64,000 nucleotides of DNA from Nostoc sp. UHCC 0870. Lineage in GTDB: Bacteria > Cyanobacteriota > Cyanobacteriia > Cyanobacteriales > Nostocaceae. The notes below the pieces were generated by a model that was not told where the DNA came from, ran no database searches, and saw nothing but the letters and a program-made list of their open reading frames with translations. Positions 21,101-29,462 of this stretch are shown here, in pieces. Both the position numbers and the translations under genes were made by a program. The stretch covers positions 2,233,501 to 2,297,500 of the forward strand of contig NZ_CP091913.1 in the NCBI RefSeq assembly GCF_022063185.1, written 5' to 3'. Within the stretch, counting starts at the first letter, position 1. The number at the start of each line of letters is the position of its first letter.

Positions 21101-22794
21101 CACTCATGGCTACCGGCAGTTGGGACAAAACAGCAAAAATCTGGAGTCGAAACGGTAAACTCCTCCACATTCTTAAGGGACATAAAGAAGCAGTTTTGGA
21201 AGTCGCCTTTAGCCCTGATAGTCAGCGACTTGCCACTGCTAGTTGGGACAACACAGTTAAACTCTGGAGTCGGGACGGTAAACTCCTGCACACCCTGGAA
21301 GGACATAAAAATAAGGTCAACAGCGTCACCTTTAGCCCAGACGGTAAGCTAATTGCCACTGTCGGTTGGGACAAAACCGTGAGACTTTGGAATCTTGACG
21401 GTAAGGAATTGCGAACCTTTAGCGGGCATCAAGATATGATTTGGAGTGTCAGCTTTAGCCCAGATGGTAAACAAATTGCTACCGCCAGTGGTGACAGAAC
21501 TGTCAAAATTTGGAGTTTAGACGGAAAAGAACCACAAACCCTCATAGGTCATCAAAATGGGGTGAACAGCGTTCAATTCAGTCCCGACGGCAAACTGATT
21601 GCTACAGCTAGTGGTGACAAAACTGTCAAACTTTGGAACAGTAAAGGTCAAGAACTAAAAACCCTTTACGGACACACTGATGCAGTTAATAGCGTCGCCT
21701 TTAGTCCTGATGGCACATCCATCGCTACAGGTGGTAATGACAAAACGGCTAAAATCTGGAAACTCAACAGTCCTAACAGCATTATTGTCAGGGGTCATGA
21801 AGATGAGGTCTTCGACCTAGTATTTAGCCCAAATGGTAAGTACATTGCTACGGCTAGTTGGGATCAAACCGCTAAACTCTGGAGTATTGTAGGGGATAAA
21901 CTTCAAGAACTGCGAACCTTCAACGGGCATCAAAGCAGGGTAAATAAGCTGAGTTTCAGCCCTGATGGTAAGTACATTGCTACGACGAGTTGGGATAAAA
22001 CCGCCAAACTCTGGAATCTAGACGGTACATTACATAAAACTCTTACAGGACACAACGATACAGTCTGGAGTGTCAATTTCAGCCCAGATGGTAAGTTAAT
22101 TGCTACGGCTAGTGAAGACAAAACTGTCAATCTCTGGAATCCAGACGGTACATTACGTCAAACTCTCCCACGTCAGAGTAGTGTAGTCAATAGCGCAGTT
22201 TTCAGCCCTGACGGTAAGCGAATTGCCACGGCTGGTTGGGACAAAACAGTGAAAATTTGGAGTATTGATGGTGGAAAACCGATAACCTTAAAGGGACATA
22301 CAAGTGGTATTAACAACGTCACCTTCAGCCCGGATGGTAAGCTGATTGCTAGTGCCACTTGGGATAATACTGTAAAAATCTGGAATCTTCATGGCAAAGA
22401 ATTGCGAACTCTGCAAGGACATAAAAATGTTGTTCACAATGTTGCCTTCAGCCCAGATGGGAAACTCATTGCCACTGCCAGTGGTGATAATACTGTAAAA
22501 ATCTGGAACATTAACGGTCAAGAACTGCGTACCCTGCGAGGTTATAAAGATGCAGTTTGGAGTGTGCGGTTTAGTCCTGATGGTAAGACTCTAGCCACTG
22601 GTAGCAGATATGATATCGTGGTTTGGCATTTATATCTAGATGATTTAGATCAATTACTAGTGCGTGGTTGTGATTGGGCGCGAGATTATTTGCAGAATAA
22701 TCCTGATGTGAACCCTGATGAAAAAAGTTTATGCGATCGCATACCTGCGAAAGTTGTCAACCAATCAACTGAAGTAAATATAGCGCGTAATTGA
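18115..22794 (+). CDS. CHAT protease-STAND ATPase-WD40 protein (1559 aa)
   Basis: This looks like a signal-triggered protease. Residues 1-370 are a CHAT (caspase-like) domain with catalytic His240 in FFAGHSQS and Cys286 in FNSCDGLG. A STAND-type ATPase follows, with Walker A GASGSGKSSLVF near residue 420, Walker B LLLIADQFEEL and the sensor segment near LTLRADFYS. A transmembrane helix lies near residues 838-862 (ISLISSLATGLVFSLGLAGF). The C terminus, from about residue 940, has 14 WD40 repeats, which is two seven-bladed propellers. Several repeats are near-identical (FSPDGKLIATAS). High identity among repeats marks the highly variable WD40 proteins tied to conflict systems. Plausibly, ligand binding by the propellers drives the ATPase and switches on the protease. 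Substrate unknown. Confidence 0.9.
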   Translation: MSKTVVINLGNGDLYTGFPSVTTQLWSASHHAPEQFLGSLPAAPNLLELYRNWRTNYQALCTRQPMRSALLEEDDQLEIELGAITNVSLLDFDELCKQLRDNINTWLKSVEFLEIERKLRSQLNRNEEIRVILETNDDSLRRLPWHCWDFFRDYPQAELGLSRTEYQRRDATQPLCNRNKVRILAILGNSQGIDLQREAAFLKELENIAEVVQLNQPSRQECNRHLWDSLGWDILFFAGHSQSKGDTGIIYINDNPINNSLTIGELEEALTTAIDRGLKLAIFNSCDGLGLANALGKLHIPQVIVMREPVPNCVAQQFFQNFLEAFAIKRQTLYLAVQQARRQLQGLEDDFPCASWLPVIFQNPSVEPPTWLQLGGISPCPYRGLFAFREEDAHLFFGREEFTADLVKAVKRKRFVAVVGASGSGKSSLVFAGLTPQLRQDPNVQWQIISFRPGKNPFEALATALVSLQQCCPSFSLENILELPEDSTTTRLLELDLAIALQQNHQLLHTILEKVVQQEFGTRLLLIADQFEELYTLCPEPQRQPFLDLLLNAYSFTPAFTIVLTLRADFYSYALSYRRFSDALQGAVQNLGPMNRKELRRVIEEPAKQMQVGLEAGLTNQLIDEIDQQPGHLPLLEFALTQLWSKQQNRLLTHQAYQEIGGVEEALANHAEAVYAQLNEADRQRAQQIFIQLVRLGDDTEATRRLTTREEVRPENWDLVTQLASSRLVVTNRNESTAEETVEIVHEALIRSWGRLEEWLLENGDFLRWREQLRLAIRQWENSGHDQGVLLRGKALIDAQEWQLQRAQELNTNEIRFINQSLELRELEVKQQQRRRKISISLISSLATGLVFSLGLAGFAWLEGQKARISEIKEIGSSGEIFLKLNLELDGLIASIRAGRRIQGTDGTDGIDANTRTQITETLQQAINFVREKNRLAEHDGMLESVSFSPDSKFIATASRDKTVIIRSLDGKKQPVILKENEGEGFNSVAFSPDGTLMATGSWDKTAKIWSRNGKLLHILKGHKEAVLEVAFSPDSQRLATASWDNTVKLWSRDGKLLHTLEGHKNKVNSVTFSPDGKLIATVGWDKTVRLWNLDGKELRTFSGHQDMIWSVSFSPDGKQIATASGDRTVKIWSLDGKEPQTLIGHQNGVNSVQFSPDGKLIATASGDKTVKLWNSKGQELKTLYGHTDAVNSVAFSPDGTSIATGGNDKTAKIWKLNSPNSIIVRGHEDEVFDLVFSPNGKYIATASWDQTAKLWSIVGDKLQELRTFNGHQSRVNKLSFSPDGKYIATTSWDKTAKLWNLDGTLHKTLTGHNDTVWSVNFSPDGKLIATASEDKTVNLWNPDGTLRQTLPRQSSVVNSAVFSPDGKRIATAGWDKTVKIWSIDGGKPITLKGHTSGINNVTFSPDGKLIASATWDNTVKIWNLHGKELRTLQGHKNVVHNVAFSPDGKLIATASGDNTVKIWNINGQELRTLRGYKDAVWSVRFSPDGKTLATGSRYDIVVWHLYLDDLDQLLVRGCDWARDYLQNNPDVNPDEKSLCDRIPAKVVNQSTEVNIARN

Positions 22795-22820
22795 CGGCAA
22801 GATGGGCTGAAAACCTAATT

Positions 22821-22877
22821 TTTGGTTGAACGATACCGTTAAAAATAAAACCTTTTTAACAGTATCGTTCAACCAAA
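22821..22877. terminator. Long inverted repeat, bidirectional terminator
   Basis: Two 25-base arms pair at 24 of 25 positions around a 7-base loop. It sits 27 bases after the end of the CHAT gene and 27 bases before the end of the convergent gene at 22904. Runs of A and T at the base of the stem suit termination in both directions. Confidence 0.7.
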
Positions 22878-22903
22878 CATTTAAATGATAAACTTTCTAG
22901 ATT

Positions 22904-23284
22904 TCATATAACCTCAGAAGTAAATTCTTTCTTGATTTTATCTATAGCTTTATTCATTTCTTTTGTATGAATCCAACCTACATAGCCTCCAAATATCATC
23001 TTATTGTTGTCATCTGCTAAGAATATGTGTTTTACCTGTGCTGGATTTATGAAAATTTTAACTACCGTTTTATCTTTTAGTGTAAAAAAAGGTGTTGCTC
23101 TTTGAAAATCTCTACTATGAGCCATAGTCATACCAGGCACATTCACCAATATTTCAACAACTTCTTGGGCTGTTCGAGAAATACTAGAAGCAATTTGCGC
23201 TTCAGTATTCCATTCTTTTAAATAATCAATTGCTTTTTCAGATAAGCGGAAACCTTCTTCGAATGCTTCAAATCGAATTAACAT
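22904..23284 (-). CDS. Hypothetical protein (126 aa)
   Basis: Not recognised. It has an alpha-beta pattern: a first helix EEGFRLSEKAIDYLKEWNTE, a helix ISRTAQEVVEILVNVPGM, then strands KTVVKIFINPAQVKHIFLAD and FGGYVGWIHTKE, and a last helix AIDKIKKEF. No membrane segment. Convergent with the CHAT gene. Confidence 0.5.
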   Translation of the reverse strand: MLIRFEAFEEGFRLSEKAIDYLKEWNTEAQIASSISRTAQEVVEILVNVPGMTMAHSRDFQRATPFFTLKDKTVVKIFINPAQVKHIFLADDNNKMIFGGYVGWIHTKEMNKAIDKIKKEFTSEVI

Positions 23285-23542
23285 TTTAGCTTTTCCTGTT
23301 CTAATGAAAGTGAGAATTGGTTATAAGTTACTGCACAAACTTTGTATCTATTTCGGAAAGATGTTCTAATCACATTCAATACCTGTAGCGAACTGCAAAC
23401 AAGGCAATTTTAAAACCACATTATTGCGTAAGTTCTATAACTTAAAAACAAGGCTTTTGAGCCTGCGGAGGCAGGCTTTGCTCGTGTAGCCGCGACTGAA
23501 GTCGCTTGGAGCAAGATATGAGAAAAACAGCTTTTGAGTTCG

Positions 23543-23578
23543 TAAAAATCAATCATGCGATCGCATGATTGATTTTTA
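23543..23578. repeat. 36-bp perfect palindrome centred on HIP1
   Basis: Bases 23543-23560 are exactly complementary to 23561-23578 with no loop, and the centre is GCGATCGC. Ends are A5 and T5, so the RNA would form a hairpin with a U-run in either direction. It lies 18 bases from the end of the amylase remnant. The 23285-23595 gap otherwise contains a G/C-rich repeat at about 23455-23515. Confidence 0.75.
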
Positions 23579-23595
23579 AACAGTCAACAATTACT

Positions 23596-23877
23596 TTATT
23601 TCACCAAAATTTGTGCTTCCATCGGTTGAAGAGTCACTTTCATCATCCGTTCAAAAGCATTCCAAGACATTGTAGGCGGAGCAGATGGATTATTAAAGCG
23701 GTCTGTCATAATAAAGTAAATCCATAGATCGCGCCAATCGGCTGGTGATGGAAAAGGCGAAGGAATTTCTTTCACCTCATCGCCAACTTGGACACTTTTC
23801 GTGGCTTTGTTCAGAGCATTACATTTAGCCTGATTGAAGATATCATAAACTTCTCTGGAGTAAATTGAGTTAAGCAT
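23596..23877 (-). pseudogene. Amylase paralogue with large internal deletion
   Basis: The product (93 aa) matches the neighbouring 630-aa amylase at both ends only. Residues about 28-75 (SVQVGDEVKEIPSPFPSP, DWRDLWIYFIMTDRFNNPSA) match residues about 28-75 of the amylase, and the final 16 (MMKVTLQPMEAQILVK) match its C terminus. The junction falls after SWNAF. About 540 codons are missing and the frame is kept, so no barrel or active site remains. The promoter region (23881-23954) is also closely similar to that of the intact gene. The remnant may still be transcribed. Confidence 0.9.
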
Positions 23878-24328
23878 TTTCTCTCCTTAGATATGTAAGA
23901 TATTATTTCTGTAACTAAATAGAGACCTGTATTGTGAGCTTATGCAGTTGCTAAAAAGATACACTTAGTAAACTCACAAGTTTTAATCGTGAGTGCCTAT
24001 AGTAGTGTGTATCTTTTTACTCTGCGGTAATAAATTAAGTGCATTCATAATGGGAGGAGAACAAAATCATTGGCTCTTATTTCCCGTCGTAAAAGTATGT
24101 ATATATTTTTACATTGTTTATGTTCAGACCAGATTAATTATTCCAACTGCATAAGCTAATTTCGGCGACACTTATAAATAATCAGAAGAAAGATAAACGA
24201 AATCAACTCATTACTCAATTTAGTTAAGTTGAGAGTTTAGTTCCTAGTTATATTTTTTATATCTATAAATTTATAGCTAGATTATCTATAATCTTCTATT
24301 TACTTTATCCATGTTATGAGAGAAAAAA

Positions 24329-24508
24329 ATGAATACAAACTTCAGTTTGGTAAATTTTTTCAGTTTCATCAAAGACAACAATAAAGACCTCAATCCAGAC
24401 AATTATCAGATTGCCTTTCGCCAAAATGGATTAGGTGTAAAGATTGTGTTGAAGTATATTCAAGGAAATCCTGATAAAGAAACTGTAGTAGGGGAAATAG
24501 GACTCTAA
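24329..24508 (+). CDS. Small hypothetical protein (59 aa)
   Basis: A short open frame, starting MNTNFSLVNFFSFIKDNNKD, reads on as an alpha/beta mini-protein (FRQNGLGVKIVLKYIQGNPD) and ends in EIGL. AGAGAGAAA precedes the ATG. Codon use looks normal for the strain. It lies between the two amylase-type genes on the opposite strand. The function is unknown. The gap 23878-24328 on its left holds the amylase-type promoter and nothing else I can define. Confidence 0.5.
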   Translation: MNTNFSLVNFFSFIKDNNKDLNPDNYQIAFRQNGLGVKIVLKYIQGNPDKETVVGEIGL

Positions 24509-24788
24509 CAATAAATCTGTAGAGTTAAAAATTATTTATTGTTGAGGTAAAAGTAGTAAATTAGTTTAACTAGTTAGTTCAGTTAATTTGCTCAATTTAA
24601 CTCATTTGCACTGAATATGACTATGGCATAGAGCCGAGATACCTGGCTCTATGCCATTTCTTAATGATAATGTTTTGAGGGGGCGACAAAGAAGTTAAAG
24701 AGGCTGCTGTATAAGCATCATCAGTAAACCAAAAGTATTCATAACCTTTCCACAGGCGTTGAACCCTCATAAATTGGCTAAAGTATTG

Positions 24789-24831
24789 AACATATTTGAG
24801 ACTCTCAACTCGTGAAAGTCTCAAATATGTT
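24789..24831. terminator. Inverted repeat after the amylase gene
   Basis: Perfect 15-bp arms AACATATTTGAGACT / AGTCTCAAATATGTT around 13 bases, four bases past the amylase stop codon. It lacks a T-run on the minus strand, so it might protect the 3' end of the mRNA instead of ending transcription. The gap 24509-24835 has no gene I would support. Confidence 0.6.
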
Positions 24832-24835
24832 ATTC

Positions 24836-26728
24836 CTATTTCACTAATATTTGTACTTCCATCGGTTGGAGAGTTACTTTCATCACTCGTACTGGCCCAT
24901 AATTCTTGTGACCATTAACTTCTGTGATATTGACACCGTGATGTTCTTCAACTTTTTCCGGCTGAATACTGTTATCCCTAGATTTATTGCTAAATAAAAT
25001 CTTGAAACTAGGGTTTTCAGAATGGAGATTGTCATCAACTATTACATAAACAGACTGAGTAAGTTCTGTGTTCGTATTTGCTACCACAACCACTTCTGTC
25101 TCATTCAAGATGCGAGAGAACGCCAGCACACCAGACGGGTAGGGAGAAATGGCATAATTAATGCGATCGCCAGATATAGGACGAAAATACTGCCGACCAT
25201 AGCGCAGCGCAGGGTGAGTCTGGCGGTATTCAGATAGTTGTGCAATTGCTTTATAGAAAGAGTGATCACGATTGAAGCCGCCTTCTGGTTTACCCCATAA
25301 AGCTTGACGGACTACGAGATCACCAAATGGGACATCCCCAACAGCACCATTGAGTCCCTGTTCTGTGCCGTAGTATATGCAAGGTATCCCTTGTAAAGCA
25401 AACAAGCAAGTAATAGCTAAAGTTACTTGGTCATCAAATCTGTGAGGATTTGCAGGGTCACTGTAGTAAAAGCGACTCTTCAAATCATGGTTATCGAGGA
25501 ATGTCACTAAAAATTTGCTGACATCTCCATGCGAACTGATAACACTCTGAAGACTTTCCTTGCGCCTTTCATACACATCAACTACTGCTTTTGGTGCTTT
25601 CGCGCCTTTCAACGCATGGGGAAGTTGGAAGAATAAAGGAAAATCAAGTGCTGCATCAATACCTAACAAATCACCTGGTTCAGCTGCATTGCGACCAATA
25701 AAACCTTTAATTTTCTCTTCTGTATTGTGTTCTTCAGCCCATATTTCACCAAAAGAGAAGAAATTTTTCTTACCCATACTTAAAGCAAATTCGTGCATTG
25801 CATTACCAAAAATTCTGGCGAACTCTGGCTCAATAAACCGCAATGTATCAATGCGAAATCCGTCAATATCGAACTTGGCAATTAAATATTGATGAATACG
25901 AATTAAGAGATTGCGTACTTCTGGAAGATCAGTAACTAGCTCCCGTAAGTCGCTAAAATCCCCACCTTTTTCAGTATCCCCTCTAGTTCCTCTTCTGCGG
26001 AAAAACTCATTCTTGCACAGTTCTTTAGGCCATACTATTGCATCAGAGTCAAGGTTAGAAAATTCGTCAACGGGTGCATTCATCCATTGCGGGTTTCCCT
26101 CTTTGTCATGCCACTGAATATTATAAGGATTATTCGGTTCATCAATGAATAGAGGTGATTCAGACTTTTTGCCATCAATCAAATAGCTGAAAACATTGCC
26201 GACGTGGTTAAGTACAATATCAAAAATTACATAAATTCCGCGTGCATGAGCCTCATCAATTAGTGCTTGTAATTCTTCTTCTGGGTTCTCTTTGTTGCTA
26301 GCAAATCGCGGATCAATTTGTAAAAAATCTTGAATCCCATAGCCGTGGTAGGTACGTTTATACTGACAATTTTTCAAAGGAGGAGTTAGCCAAATTGCTC
26401 CCACACCTAATTCCTGTAAGTATTCTAATTGTTGACGGATGCCTTCAAATGTACCACCTTGGAAATCTAACCCTTTTTCACCTAAAAAATTACGATCACC
26501 ATCAAAACCATTCCAAGCACTGGTAGGCGCAGCAGATGGGTTATTAAAGCGGTCTACCATGATAAAGTAAATCCATATATCGCGCCAATCTTTCGGTGAT
26601 GGAAAAGGCGAAGGAATTTCTTTAACCTGATCACCAATTTGGACACTTTTCAGGTCATTTCTCAGAGCCTTATTTTTAAACTCATGGAAGGTATTGTCAA
26701 CTTTTTTTGAGTCAATTAATCTAAACAT
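24836..26728 (-). CDS. Alpha-amylase family (GH13) enzyme
   Basis: This 630-aa enzyme acts on alpha-glucans; the precise substrate is not clear. The four GH13 regions are present: I FDIVLNHVG, II GFRIDTLRF with the Asp nucleophile, III FSFGEIWAEE with the Glu acid, and IV FLDNHD. A C-terminal beta domain ends MKVTLQPMEVQILVK. There is no signal peptide, so it is probably cytoplasmic and may act on glycogen. I start it at 26728 (MFRLID), because AGGAGAG lies seven bases upstream; the open frame extends 26 codons further. Its neighbour at 23596 is a deleted paralogue that shares its promoter region. Confidence 0.92.
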   Translation of the reverse strand: MFRLIDSKKVDNTFHEFKNKALRNDLKSVQIGDQVKEIPSPFPSPKDWRDIWIYFIMVDRFNNPSAAPTSAWNGFDGDRNFLGEKGLDFQGGTFEGIRQQLEYLQELGVGAIWLTPPLKNCQYKRTYHGYGIQDFLQIDPRFASNKENPEEELQALIDEAHARGIYVIFDIVLNHVGNVFSYLIDGKKSESPLFIDEPNNPYNIQWHDKEGNPQWMNAPVDEFSNLDSDAIVWPKELCKNEFFRRRGTRGDTEKGGDFSDLRELVTDLPEVRNLLIRIHQYLIAKFDIDGFRIDTLRFIEPEFARIFGNAMHEFALSMGKKNFFSFGEIWAEEHNTEEKIKGFIGRNAAEPGDLLGIDAALDFPLFFQLPHALKGAKAPKAVVDVYERRKESLQSVISSHGDVSKFLVTFLDNHDLKSRFYYSDPANPHRFDDQVTLAITCLFALQGIPCIYYGTEQGLNGAVGDVPFGDLVVRQALWGKPEGGFNRDHSFYKAIAQLSEYRQTHPALRYGRQYFRPISGDRINYAISPYPSGVLAFSRILNETEVVVVANTNTELTQSVYVIVDDNLHSENPSFKILFSNKSRDNSIQPEKVEEHHGVNITEVNGHKNYGPVRVMKVTLQPMEVQILVK

Positions 26729-26731
26729 TCT

Positions 26732-26805
26732 CTCTCCTGAGATATCCAAGATACTATTTCTGTATCTGAATAGATACCTGTATTGTGAGCTTATGCAGTT
26801 GCTCA
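26732..26805 (-). promoter_or_regulatory. Upstream region duplicated in both amylase copies
   Basis: The sequence from just before the start codon back to GCAACTGCATAAGCTCAC (reading on the minus strand) is about 85% the same as 23881-23954 upstream of the deleted paralogue. Both carry the AGGAGAG ribosome site. The similarity stops abruptly 75 bases up, which marks the duplicated unit and suggests both respond to the same signal. Confidence 0.6.
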
Positions 26806-26897
26806 TCAGAAGAGCCAGAAATTTTGCGATCGCCTATTTACAGCTAGTTATAAAAATTAAAAAATGGTTTGTATTCAGGACTTTAGCGCGTAGACAA

Positions 26898-26915
26898 TCA
26901 GGACTAAAGTCCTGA
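26898..26915. repeat. Short hairpin repeat
   Basis: TCAGGACT / AGTCCTGA pair around AA. The right arm and following bases (AAAGTCCTGACTACGAAC) recur at 12368, so this is a dispersed intergenic repeat. Confidence 0.5.
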
Positions 26916-26937
26916 CTACGAACCTTCTTTGCATTTT

Positions 26938-27045
26938 TTATTTCTTCCAAGGAAATTTTGTCCCCATTTCAGTTAATGCAGAAAAGATGAGATACGCAAT
27001 TAGTAAACCAACACCTGCGAAAAAAGCTAGTAAGTCATTATCCAT
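26938..27045 (-). CDS. Single-span membrane peptide (35 aa)
   Basis: The frame encodes MDNDLLAFFAGVGLLIAYL followed by a polar end that finishes GTKFPWKK. It has one transmembrane helix and a short basic tail, like the small subunits of thylakoid complexes, though it matches none I know. The start codon lies directly on the T-run of a terminator hairpin and I see no ribosome site, which argues against ordinary expression. Either it is read from a leaderless transcript starting close by, or it is not a gene. Confidence 0.4.
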   Translation of the reverse strand: MDNDLLAFFAGVGLLIAYLIFSALTEMGTKFPWKK

Positions 27046-27069
27046 AAAAAAAGTCCGCTTGAGCGGACT
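27045..27069 (-). terminator. Intrinsic terminator
   Basis: On the minus strand AGTCCGCT / AGCGGACT form an 8-bp stem with a 2-base loop, followed by TTTTTTT. It is well placed to end the transcript of the M20 amidohydrolase gene that stops at 27235, and lies right against the ATG of the 35-aa frame. Confidence 0.8.
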
Positions 27070-27234
27070 AGGGTAGAAGGGTCAAATGATCGAAATTGAC
27101 TATGAGATTTTTAAATCCCTCTTGTATTGTTAGCAATTAAGTCTTCAAAATCAACCATCAAGCAACAAGTTTGAGACATAATTACTAGAATTATGTCTTT
27201 GGTTGTAGATATTGGTAATCTAAAAAACATTAAA

Positions 27235-28458
27235 TCAACTAAAAAACTTCTCCACACATCGTATAAATATCTCTACACCCATTCCTAAAGCCGTTTCATC
27301 AAAATCAAACCGGGGGTGATGATGGGGATAGGCTAAATCTTTTTCTGGATTAGCAGAACCGAGGAAAAAATAACACCCAGGAACTTCTTGTAAGAAAAAT
27401 GACATATCCTCGCCGCCCATAGTTTGGCATTCAGGGACTATCCCCATAGGTGTGTCTATAACTTCCTCTGCAACCGATCGCACTAATTCCGTAATCCTTG
27501 TATTATTAATTACGGGGGGATAAAGTGACCCATATTCTAAATCATACTTTGCCCCATGACTTTGACAAATACCAGCAATAATTTGCTCAATGCGTTGATG
27601 AAAAAAGCCTTGGAAAGCAGGGTTAAAATACCTCACAGTTCCTTTCATAGTGGCTGTATCAGCAATCACATTGTGAGTTGTCCCCGCGTGGAGTGCGCCG
27701 ACAGTCACCACGGCGGAATCAATGGGGTTGACATTCCGCGCCACAATGGTTTGTAAGGCGTTAACGATTTGGGCAGCCACTACCACAGAATCAACTGTTT
27801 GATGGGGTATTGCACCATGTCCACCTTTACCCAAAATTTTACAGTCAAATAATTCTACAGCCGCCATCAACGCCCCACTGCGAACTCCTACAGTTCCCAA
27901 GGGCAAATTATTCCAGAGGTGTAACCCAATAATTGCATCAACATCAGGGTTTTTCAGGACTCCAGCCTCAATCATTGGCTTTGCGCCCCCTGGACTTTCT
28001 TCGGCAGGTTGGAAGATAATTTTTACCGTACCCGCAAAATCTTGACGATGCTGTTGTAAATAATAAGCTGTTCCGAGAGCGATCGCAGTATGTCCATCAT
28101 GTCCGCAGGCGTGCATCACCCCATCATGCTGTGAACAATAGGGTACTTCGTTGAGTTCTTGAATTGGCAAAGCATCCATATCTGCGCGAATTGCCAAAAC
28201 TGGGGATTGGAGACTGGGGGGTTTTGTCCCTTTGATGGTGGCTAATATACCGGTTTTAGCAATCCCAGTTTGATGCTCTATTCCCCAGGTTTGTAATTTG
28301 TTGGAGATAAACTCGGCTGTTAGCTTTTCTTGAAAACCTAACTCTGGTTTTTGATGTAGTCTCCGTCGCCATTCTACTAACTGTGGTTGTAATGAACGAA
28401 TTGCTAAACGCACACGCGATAGGTCTATGGAGGCGGGAGTGGGAAAGCTAGAAACCAT
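27235..28458 (-). CDS. M20-family amidohydrolase
   Basis: This metal-dependent hydrolase is of the M20D group, which includes IAA-amino acid hydrolases and N-acyl-amino-acid deacylases. Metal ligands are in HACGHDGHTAIALG, in the FQPAEESPGGA loop (two Glu) and in IIGLHLW, with a last His in PHHHPRFDFDE. The dimerisation domain spans about residues 190-310 (ILGKGGHGAIPHQ). Length (407 aa) is normal. The frame could begin one codon upstream. Substrate cannot be inferred. bioD is 70 bases upstream on the same strand, so the two may be co-transcribed. Confidence 0.88.
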   Translation of the reverse strand: MVSSFPTPASIDLSRVRLAIRSLQPQLVEWRRRLHQKPELGFQEKLTAEFISNKLQTWGIEHQTGIAKTGILATIKGTKPPSLQSPVLAIRADMDALPIQELNEVPYCSQHDGVMHACGHDGHTAIALGTAYYLQQHRQDFAGTVKIIFQPAEESPGGAKPMIEAGVLKNPDVDAIIGLHLWNNLPLGTVGVRSGALMAAVELFDCKILGKGGHGAIPHQTVDSVVVAAQIVNALQTIVARNVNPIDSAVVTVGALHAGTTHNVIADTATMKGTVRYFNPAFQGFFHQRIEQIIAGICQSHGAKYDLEYGSLYPPVINNTRITELVRSVAEEVIDTPMGIVPECQTMGGEDMSFFLQEVPGCYFFLGSANPEKDLAYPHHHPRFDFDETALGMGVEIFIRCVEKFFS

Positions 28459-28527
28459 CACAATTATTTTTGGCAGAGAATAGATTTTTTAACCACAGAG
28501 ACACGGAGACACGGAGAAAGAAAAAAG

Positions 28528-29205
28528 TTAAGATAGTTTTTCTAAGTCTAGATTTGAGGCGATTTGAGCGAGTTTATCTAGGTCAGTGAGGTTGTCTATA
28601 TATGGTAGATATCCCAATACGGGAATGTTGGTGAGGGATTGAATTAGGTCTTTTGGTGTTAAATCGGCGATTTGAGCGTCTGAATGGGGTTGTGTGCAGT
28701 TCAACACAATACCTTTGAGGTTTATCCGTGTTTGTCTGGCTAAGGCTACATTTGCTACGGTGTGGCTGATTGCGCCTAATTTGACTGGGACTACTAAGAC
28801 TGTTGGTAAACGCCATTCTCCAGCTAAATCGGCTACTGTTAACTCATCGGTAACTGGTGAACCTAAACCACCTAAAGATTCTATTAACAGAAAATCACAC
28901 TGCGATCGCAATTTGGTTAAAGCTTGCCAAACTATCCCTAAATCCACTGGACGATTTTCTTTAGCGGCGGCGATGGGAGGTGCTAAAGGTGCTTGAAAGT
29001 ATAGGGGTGTAATTTCTTCTGGTGATTGTTCTAATTTAAATGTATTTTGATACCATTCGCGATCGCCTACTCCCGATTGAATTGGTTTCATTATCCCCAA
29101 GCGACTTTGAGGATGATGTTTTTGCCAGTAGGCTGCCAAAATGGTAGTCAAAACAGTTTTACCTGCTTCGGTATCAGTGCCAGTAATTAGTAGTTCTTTT
29201 AGCAA
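28528..29205 (-). CDS. bioD: Dethiobiotin synthetase
   Basis: BioD closes the ureido ring of biotin: it joins CO2 to 7,8-diaminopelargonic acid, using ATP. The P-loop is [25 protein letters not shown] carries the substrate-binding Lys. [20 protein letters not shown] is the second conserved block with Glu. [20 protein letters not shown] and [11 protein letters not shown] complete the pattern. Length 225 aa is typical. No other bio gene is seen in the window. Confidence 0.93.
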   Translation of the reverse strand: MLKELLITGTDTEAGKTVLTTILAAYWQKHHPQSRLGIMKPIQSGVGDREWYQNTFKLEQSPEEITPLYFQAPLAPPIAAAKENRPVDLGIVWQALTKLRSQCDFLLIESLGGLGSPVTDELTVADLAGEWRLPTVLVVPVKLGAISHTVANVALARQTRINLKGIVLNCTQPHSDAQIADLTPKDLIQSLTNIPVLGYLPYIDNLTDLDKLAQIASNLDLEKLS

Positions 29206-29340
29206 GCTAGTTTCAATCTGGATAACCGGAATTACTTTTGGGGATGAATTTGCAATTGTTCACAAATCATCAACATTCTAATACATTGCTGCGGAAATTT
29301 CCTCAAGACAAAGTAAACAAGGTAGAAATTACTCACCACC

Positions 29341-29455
29341 GGCTAAACGCCGCGCTACCGCTAACATCACGGGCTAAACGCCGCGCTACCGCTAACATCA
29401 CTCACCACCCACCACTCATTACTCATTACTCATTACTCATTACTCATTACTCACT
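29341..29455. repeat. 31-bp tandem duplication and heptamer repeat
   Basis: A 31-base unit beginning GGCTAAACGCCGCGCTACCG occurs twice in tandem (29341-29371 and 29372-29401). Next is a short tandemly repeated heptamer (ATTACTC, about five copies, 29415-29453). Heptamer STRRs of this kind are typical of heterocystous cyanobacteria. The region is between bioD and the kinase gene. Confidence 0.8.
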
Positions 29456-29462
29456 CCCAAAC

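Noticed and set aside
24621..24824. 67-codon minus-strand frame downstream of the amylase gene
   Set aside because: Its start lies in the inverted repeat at 24789 and its composition is not coding-like.
29341..29455. Tandem repeats considered as a CRISPR array
   Set aside because: The 31-base units are contiguous without spacers, and only two copies occur.
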